Origin: Lepidodermella squamata
Lineage: Eukaryota; Gastrotricha
Length of the DNA: 64,000 nt
Assembly (NCBI GenBank): GCA_047495785.1
Contig: JBLDXI010000055.1
Location: 1,116,001-1,180,000 of the forward strand
Reading direction: 5' to 3'
Below the pieces are notes generated by a model. The model was not told where the DNA came from. It searched no databases and saw only the letters and a list, made by a program, of their open reading frames with translations. Positions 58,907 through 64,000 of this stretch are shown here, piece by piece; position 1 is the first letter of the stretch; each line of letters opens with the position of its first letter. The translations under genes were made by a program, and so were the position numbers.

Positions 58907-60701
58907 TTACATGCCAGCTGGCATGTCTGTGTCGGGATCCTCTTCTTCCTTGAGTTGCTTCTCGTAAGCAGCGATGAATTCGCGGTGTTTGACTTGGTCT
59001 GAGCAATCAGATGGCAATGCAGCCTTGGGCACGTCATAGTCAGATAATGCTTTCCAGAACAAATCGTACGGACACATCTCGCTTGTGCAGCCAGGTATTA
59101 TAAATGGCTTGTTCAAGTAGGAAACCTTGACAAAATAATTAGGCTTCCTGTATTTCGATTCCTTGAGAGTCGTTTGATCGCGGCTAGAAATGGATGAGTA
59201 TAATTCGAAAGTAACATTCGCCAAAAACGGTGGCCACTTGTAATCATATCCACCGAGTGCCACAAGTAATGGTACAACTGATGAATCATGAGCACCATAT
59301 ATAAACAACTTCGGCGTCTTCACCCCGCGGATATGATCGTCCATCTTATTCCGGAAACGCCGCAACATTGGACCGGCAATTAATTTGAGCATCAGTTCAC
59401 TGTCGTCGCCGCTAAAACCAGTGCATTGATAAAGGAAGAGACGAACTGCATGTCGATCGATTTTGTCATAAAATGGCATCAACGATTCAGGGGTTGGCAA
59501 ATTGTGAGTTTGACGACAGACAATGTCATCTCGAACATGAACGAAGTCAAGCTTATGTTTTGACTTGTCGATACTCAACAAATCTTCCAATTTCTTCTGA
59601 TCTTGGGCCATTTCACCCGTTGGTGATTCAAATCGCATCCAGTCTCGGTGAGCCAAAAACTTGAGAATCTTACAATGTGGATTCGGGTAAAAAATCTCGT
59701 CTTTGTCGTTGACGGTATGAATTATCAGCTGTTCTCTGATTTCTGACTTGCCGTATAATCCAGCCATTATTGACCGAACAGTTTCAATCGTCCTTTTGAC
59801 ATTAGTCGAGCGCAAGCTGAAATAGAGAGACACATTCACTCAAAACCTGGAGCTGAATCATGCACGCGGAAAAGATAAGACTAGAAACTAGGAGCAAAAG
59901 ATAAGAAGTCAATGAAAAACCGATTAGAATTGTGCACTAGATTGATGAATATGAGCGTTTTGAGCTGAAAGAAATATACATCACTACTCTAAATTTAGAT
60001 ATGATGAATCACATTTTCAAATAGATAGCATATCTGAATTCGTATCTTGCATCTTGCTCGACAATCAACTCAATGATAACAATGGTACAAATTCACAAAA
60101 ATTCTCAACTTACTAAACATCGTCTCGTGAGAACTTGTGGCTGAGAAGCCTATCGGGTCCTTCGACTAAATATTTCCTGAGAACAAGGCCAAAGTCGTAA
60201 GCTTGCTGTTGGCCTATAGTAGTCAACTGACCAGCTTGACTTCCCCCCTGTCCATATGAAAATAAATCAAGTTGATGCCCCATTCAAATTACGAAAGGTC
60301 TACCAAGAATATCTTCTTCTGGTAAGCCGACTCTGTCTCGCCCGGGTGGTCAAGATGTTTTCCGCTCTCTTCTTTTAAAACAAAAGAGACATTGGTGTGA
60401 TCAAGCACCTTGAGTAGCTCAAGTTTGTCATAAGGAACCTATCGAAAAACGAACAATTTCCAGCTATCCAAGTTGATCAAATATTGCATACCTCTTCGAT
60501 ACCAGGAATCAGATGAATCGGGGTTCTGGCACCATGACGACAGAGCACATGAACTTGGCAAAGGCGGTACTGTTGTAAAGGGCTAGAAAGCGTTGACTGT
60601 GTTGAACCATTATTGCTTTCTGCGGTTGCTTGCCAAGAATAAAACATTCGCAAAGAGCCGAGGCCAATCAAACCAATCAAAATACCACGAGCGATTTTCA
60701 T
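58907..60701 (-). CDS. ACP6: Lysophosphatidic acid phosphatase type 6, histidine acid phosphatase family
   Basis: Minus-strand exons 60701-60492, 60438-60304, 60247-60114 and 59816-58907 encode 462 residues; human ACP6 has about 428. The family hydrolyses lysophosphatidic acid to monoacylglycerol in mitochondria. The N-terminus has a hydrophobic anchor (ILIGLIGLGSLRMFYSW). The catalytic RHGxRxP motif is VLCRHGARTP (Arg 55, His 56), and the acid-base pair is YGAHDSSVVPLL. GQLTTIGQQQAYDFG, VYLRSTNVKRTIET and CTSEMCPYDLFW match ACP6 rather than the prostatic-type enzymes. A CCACAG acceptor-like site lies 4 bases before the start. An earlier in-frame ATG at 60755 is possible but would lie upstream of that acceptor. 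Confidence 0.9.
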
Positions 60702-63675
60702 TGTTCTGTGGCCAAGATAGAGCGTTAAATATCTATTTAGTCGACCAGAATTCATATCCAGATAAATTGTTAATATAAGCAGCAATTCGCTATAGGTATC
60801 AATGCATGCAACGGAAATTGATTTGTATTCAATAGGGTTTGAATAATATCAACAGGTCATGCTCATCGCAAGAAAATAATAATAAAATGCAATATAAGTA
60901 GAGTGACAAGCTTGAAAGCCTTTACTATTTTTCCCATGTACGGAATAGAGAAGATGGCAGACCTTATTTCATAGGGAAATATAGCAAAACACTGTTGATG
61001 CATGTTAGTATTGCCGTAGAGTCATGACAGGACACAGGAGACACTCGATCGAGTGCGCAATTTTGGTATTCAGCATTTTTACATTGTCAGATCTTAGCAA
61101 ACAGAAAGGAACAAGGTGTTCTCTAGCCTTTTAAAATTTGAGGCGGATAGCCACTCAATGGGGTAAAATGTGAGCTTAACAGCTCAAAAATAGCAAAGAA
61201 GATTGAAATTTGGGAGTGAATTGGGAATGGGTTGAGATCATCTATATAAACCCTTGGAAAGGAAGATGATTTGGATTGTGATCAGCAAGGAACCATTGAC
61301 GATAAACACAAATTACGGATATTGCTTATTGCTAACACGAGCTGTATTTGGTCTACCATCTAGGTGTGACAGTGAGATCCCCTTCTTAGCGAAGCCGAAG
61401 CCATTTTCTCTTTTCTCCTTGATGACAGGTTTGGAAGATCAGAGGGTGAGCTGGCTACCCACTCTCATTCCTCCCACTCTAATGGAGATTCGACACCATT
61501 GATATGGTGCCAAACCACGCTCGGGATTACCTAAGCCTTTTCGAAGAAGACCATCAATCGAACTGTGGGTTTCCCCACCTCTCGAGCGAGACAACCATTG
61601 AGAGTCATGGCGGCCCACGTATGCATCCTTAAGCGGCCTCTGTGGATACAACCGTGTCGTCTGCTCAGGTCAACGACGGCGCCACTACTTCAGCTTTTTA
61701 AGATATCCCACCATGCTTATCAGGCGATGAAATTTTTCTTTTCTGCTTGTTGCCCCTAAACCCTAAACAAATATCAGTTGCTAGTGTGAGCGCTGACTGC
61801 GAAAGGCGAAGTGACCTTGCCCGGGTCACTTTTTTGGGCAGTTCTCCAGAAGTTCATCGTATTTTCCCACCAAACCGATAAATTGAAGGTCGATGATCAA
61901 TCATTCAAAATTTTAAAATTTCATTAATAATATCTATGAAATAATAAAATGCTATTTTATTATACATGTTAAATGGTTTTATATGCCGCAGTGAATTGTG
62001 TTTTCTGAGAGCACATGGCTTGTCCAAGGTGTCCGAGCACCAGGCTCTAACATCTGACACTGACGCCTTGACACCTGACATTCTGATAAACTTGCTGCAG
62101 GCCTATTCCATTCCGAGCTACTTCGTGATGCCAAAATTGAGCTTTCCGGCTTGTGTACTGGCTTTCTTGTCGTGAGCTTTCGTGCGAGTTGAGGGGTTAG
62201 CTTGAAGTGTCCCGATGCGCGATAAGCATAAACGGCCCCTCGAAGAACTTTGAGTGTTTGAGTGATGGTACTCGAGCGAGACAATGATTGCTCTCTTACA
62301 TCTTTCTGACCCGCGCTGATGTTGAGGTGACCCGGCTTCTCTATTTTGCGTTGTCCTACCGGGCGTAGGTGCGGGTTACATTTTCGGTTCGCGCTGTCTT
62401 CGCTTTCGTCAAAAGCCGAAAGGATACAGACGCCCAGTCTGTGACTTGAAAAATCCGACAATAAAGTTTACTCGACACCAAAAATGTCACTGAATTTTAG
62501 CAATTTAGGGAGGTTCAAGAAGGGCTCGATGGCCGTATATATTAAGATAGTTTCGAATTCGATATTGAATGGGCAAATGGCATTCGGTTTGCGGATATCA
62601 GTGAGCTAGAAAAAGCTTTAAAAGCCAGGCTTTTAAACAGTAATGGCTCCTTTTTACGTCATAAGGTCCGGATTCTGCCTACCCGTGTTTTCGCCAATGT
62701 CTGATGGAAAAGTTGTTCTCGCGAAAAGTATACTCTATTGCTAGATACTTGATACCGTTGACTAGGAACATGCAATTCCTGTTTGCCGTTCACTTGCTAA
62801 GGCCAACTTTTGCTTTGAAACTAAAACCGTGGGCGCGGATGAAATGATGCAAGGATTCGTGCGTGTCTTTCACGGTTTTGTTTCAGGCTATTTTCCAATT
62901 CAATCTCTTTTCAACGTTATTTTAATGCTAACGTTAAATGAATGTTTCATTAGATTCCAGCAGCTGCGCTGACTTGTTAAATTGATGGCGTTTAAATAGG
63001 CTACCTATATTGCTGCAACGCTTACCACTCTTACCACAAGCTCATCCCTGAAGGATTACGACAATTAACTTTTTGGAGTCACGGCAAACAAACAGTAGTT
63101 GGTGTACAAATTTTTATTGGCAGTTTAATGGGTAAAACAAACCAGATAAAAATGACTAAGTCAAAAAACACAAGTGTGACAAAATGTCCCATAGTAAAAG
63201 TTTTGAAGATTCTAATAACGCACCACGATTTCAACTCATTTTAAGGCATCGAAGGCCACATTAAAAGGCTATCATTGATACGTTTGATATAGCTGGGATA
63301 ATAAATGCGTTGCATGAAGCTTTAAGCGTTGATGCCGTGCGTTCACACATATTACACACATAGACAGACAGCGATCTTTGATTTCGAGAGGTCGATGAAA
63401 TCAAGACTTCAAACGCAACTTCGGTGATATCTCGCGCAGGTGTGTAGTCAATACAGACTAGAATAACTAAAATGATAGTTACATAAAAGGCGACATGACT
63501 TTTAAAATAAACAAAGAGAAGTAATAATGAGCTAAAAGTGGACAAAAGAAAAAGAATAACGATCTGAATTCGAAAAAGAGACCATTAAGACGAAATACTC
63601 ATCTTTGCAAAAAAATTATTGCTAAAAATTCGAGGAACGTATTAAAAAGATGTTCCTTTGTTCAACTCTTCTCAT
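60702..63675. other. Gene-poor region, 3.0 kb
   Basis: No exon chain was found. Frames at 61254-61759, 61979-62461 and 63261-63545 have no known motif. A 14-base word CTCGAGCGAGACAA recurs at 61581 and 62271, with similar GC-rich surroundings, perhaps traces of a dispersed repeat. Confidence 0.45.
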
Positions 63676-64000
63676 TCAGAAGGAGGTCAGACCTTTGGTG
63701 TAAGCGAAGTAGACAGTAGCCCAAAATGCAAGGGCTGACGGGATGTAAGTGAGGGCGAACCCGAAGCAGCGCTTGGAAGGATACCCGAGGTAGAAAAAGA
63801 TTCGCCCCAAAACAAATAAAACGGCAGCTAGTGGGATGAATTTCATCTGATCACCATTCAGGTAAGTAGCCAGACCAAGGAGAACAGAGCTGTGGAGGAC
63901 GTACTGCTCCAACGTGTTTTGCAAGATTCGATTCGGAATATCGACAAGGCGTTCGTTACCGGAGAGAGGATTGATGGCACTGCTCGAGAAACGTTTGTAA
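63676..64000 (-). CDS. MAPEG-family membrane protein, partial at the window edge
   Basis: The minus-strand frame enters from beyond base 64000 and ends at the stop codon at 63676, about 108 residues. It shows the MAPEG pattern: NTLEQYVLHSSVLLGLATYL after NPLSGN and RIL, then GRIFFYLGYP and FGFALTYIPSALAFWATVYF. This matches the TMEM79/MAPEG-like branch with its invariant N-x-x-E and Arg-Tyr/Phe-x-x-x-Tyr residues. MAPEG proteins are four-helix membrane enzymes or relatives handling glutathione and eicosanoids; the TMEM79-like branch is not well characterised. The start and first helix lie outside the window. No in-frame Met was found in the visible part, so no start is given. Confidence 0.82.
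   Translation of the reverse strand, partial: YKRFSSSAINPLSGNERLVDIPNRILQNTLEQYVLHSSVLLGLATYLNGDQMKFIPLAAVLFVLGRIFFYLGYPSKRCFGFALTYIPSALAFWATVYFAYTKGLTSF

Noticed and set aside
61979-62461. 160-codon minus-strand frame
   Set aside because: Long but Ser/Arg-rich without ordered segments; similar GC-rich repeats nearby suggest a repeat trace.
63261-63545. 94-codon minus-strand frame with a hydrophobic N-terminus
   Set aside because: Could be the MAPEG 3' UTR; no conserved feature.

Overview
This window is nuclear DNA from a small animal with a compact genome. Almost every gene has clear metazoan orthology, GT-AG introns are mostly about 50 bases, and about 28 protein-coding genes lie in 64 kb on both strands. 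I joined exons by eye, using splice sites, reading-frame phase and remembered animal homologues; no alignment was run. Nearly every start codon has a 3' splice-site-like motif (pyrimidines then AG) 0 to 35 bases upstream, and several same-strand genes are separated by only 79 to 200 bases. That pattern suggests spliced-leader trans-splicing and operons. It fits a nematode best, but an EFCAB10 orthologue is unexpected in a nematode, so another trans-splicing invertebrate, or a tardigrade, stays open.

Layout. Bases 1-8663 (+): a tight five-gene run, BLOC1S6, DERA, DROSHA, HTATSF1 and RAMAC (gaps 101-174 bases). 9777-12752 (+): a tandem pair of ankyrin-repeat genes with SOCS-box-like ends. 12822-13109: a TA-flanked fold-back MITE. 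13685-14148 (-): EFCAB10. 15960-16336: the 3' end of a dead non-LTR retrotransposon. 16673-19453: the mitochondrial ATP synthase OSCP subunit (+), convergent with CRYZL1 (-). 19454-23067 is the largest gene-poor stretch. 23068-24686 (+): AMPK gamma. 25542-30026 (+): a second tight run, RWDD1, LAS1L and MOCS1. 30221-38690 (-): a small proline-rich membrane protein, RBBP4, TMEM39 and a USP16/45-type deubiquitinase. 40084-45992 (+): AKIP1-like, a flavin monooxygenase and an OCRL-type phosphatase. 46466-53128 (+): two ADAM10-like sheddases in tandem with very different intron numbers. 53043-55343: a young direct repeat around an unrecognised intronless gene. 55430-60701 (-): HDDC3/MESH1, a WDSUB1-like WD40/U-box protein without the SAM domain, and ACP6. 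The right edge holds a partial MAPEG-family gene.

Functionally this is mostly housekeeping content: RNA processing (DROSHA, HTATSF1, RAMAC, LAS1L), energy and redox (OSCP, AMPK gamma, CRYZL1, FMO), molybdenum cofactor synthesis (MOCS1), chromatin and ubiquitin (RBBP4, USP16/45), endolysosomal and phosphoinositide traffic (BLOC1S6, OCRL) and Notch-type shedding (ADAM10). No bacterial-type system, CRISPR array or virus-derived gene was seen. The most notable points are the trans-splicing/operon signature, a MOCS1 splice site whose unspliced reading ends in the Gly-Gly tail, the intron imbalance between the ADAM10 copies, the ankyrin/SOCS pair, and the SAM-less WDSUB1.
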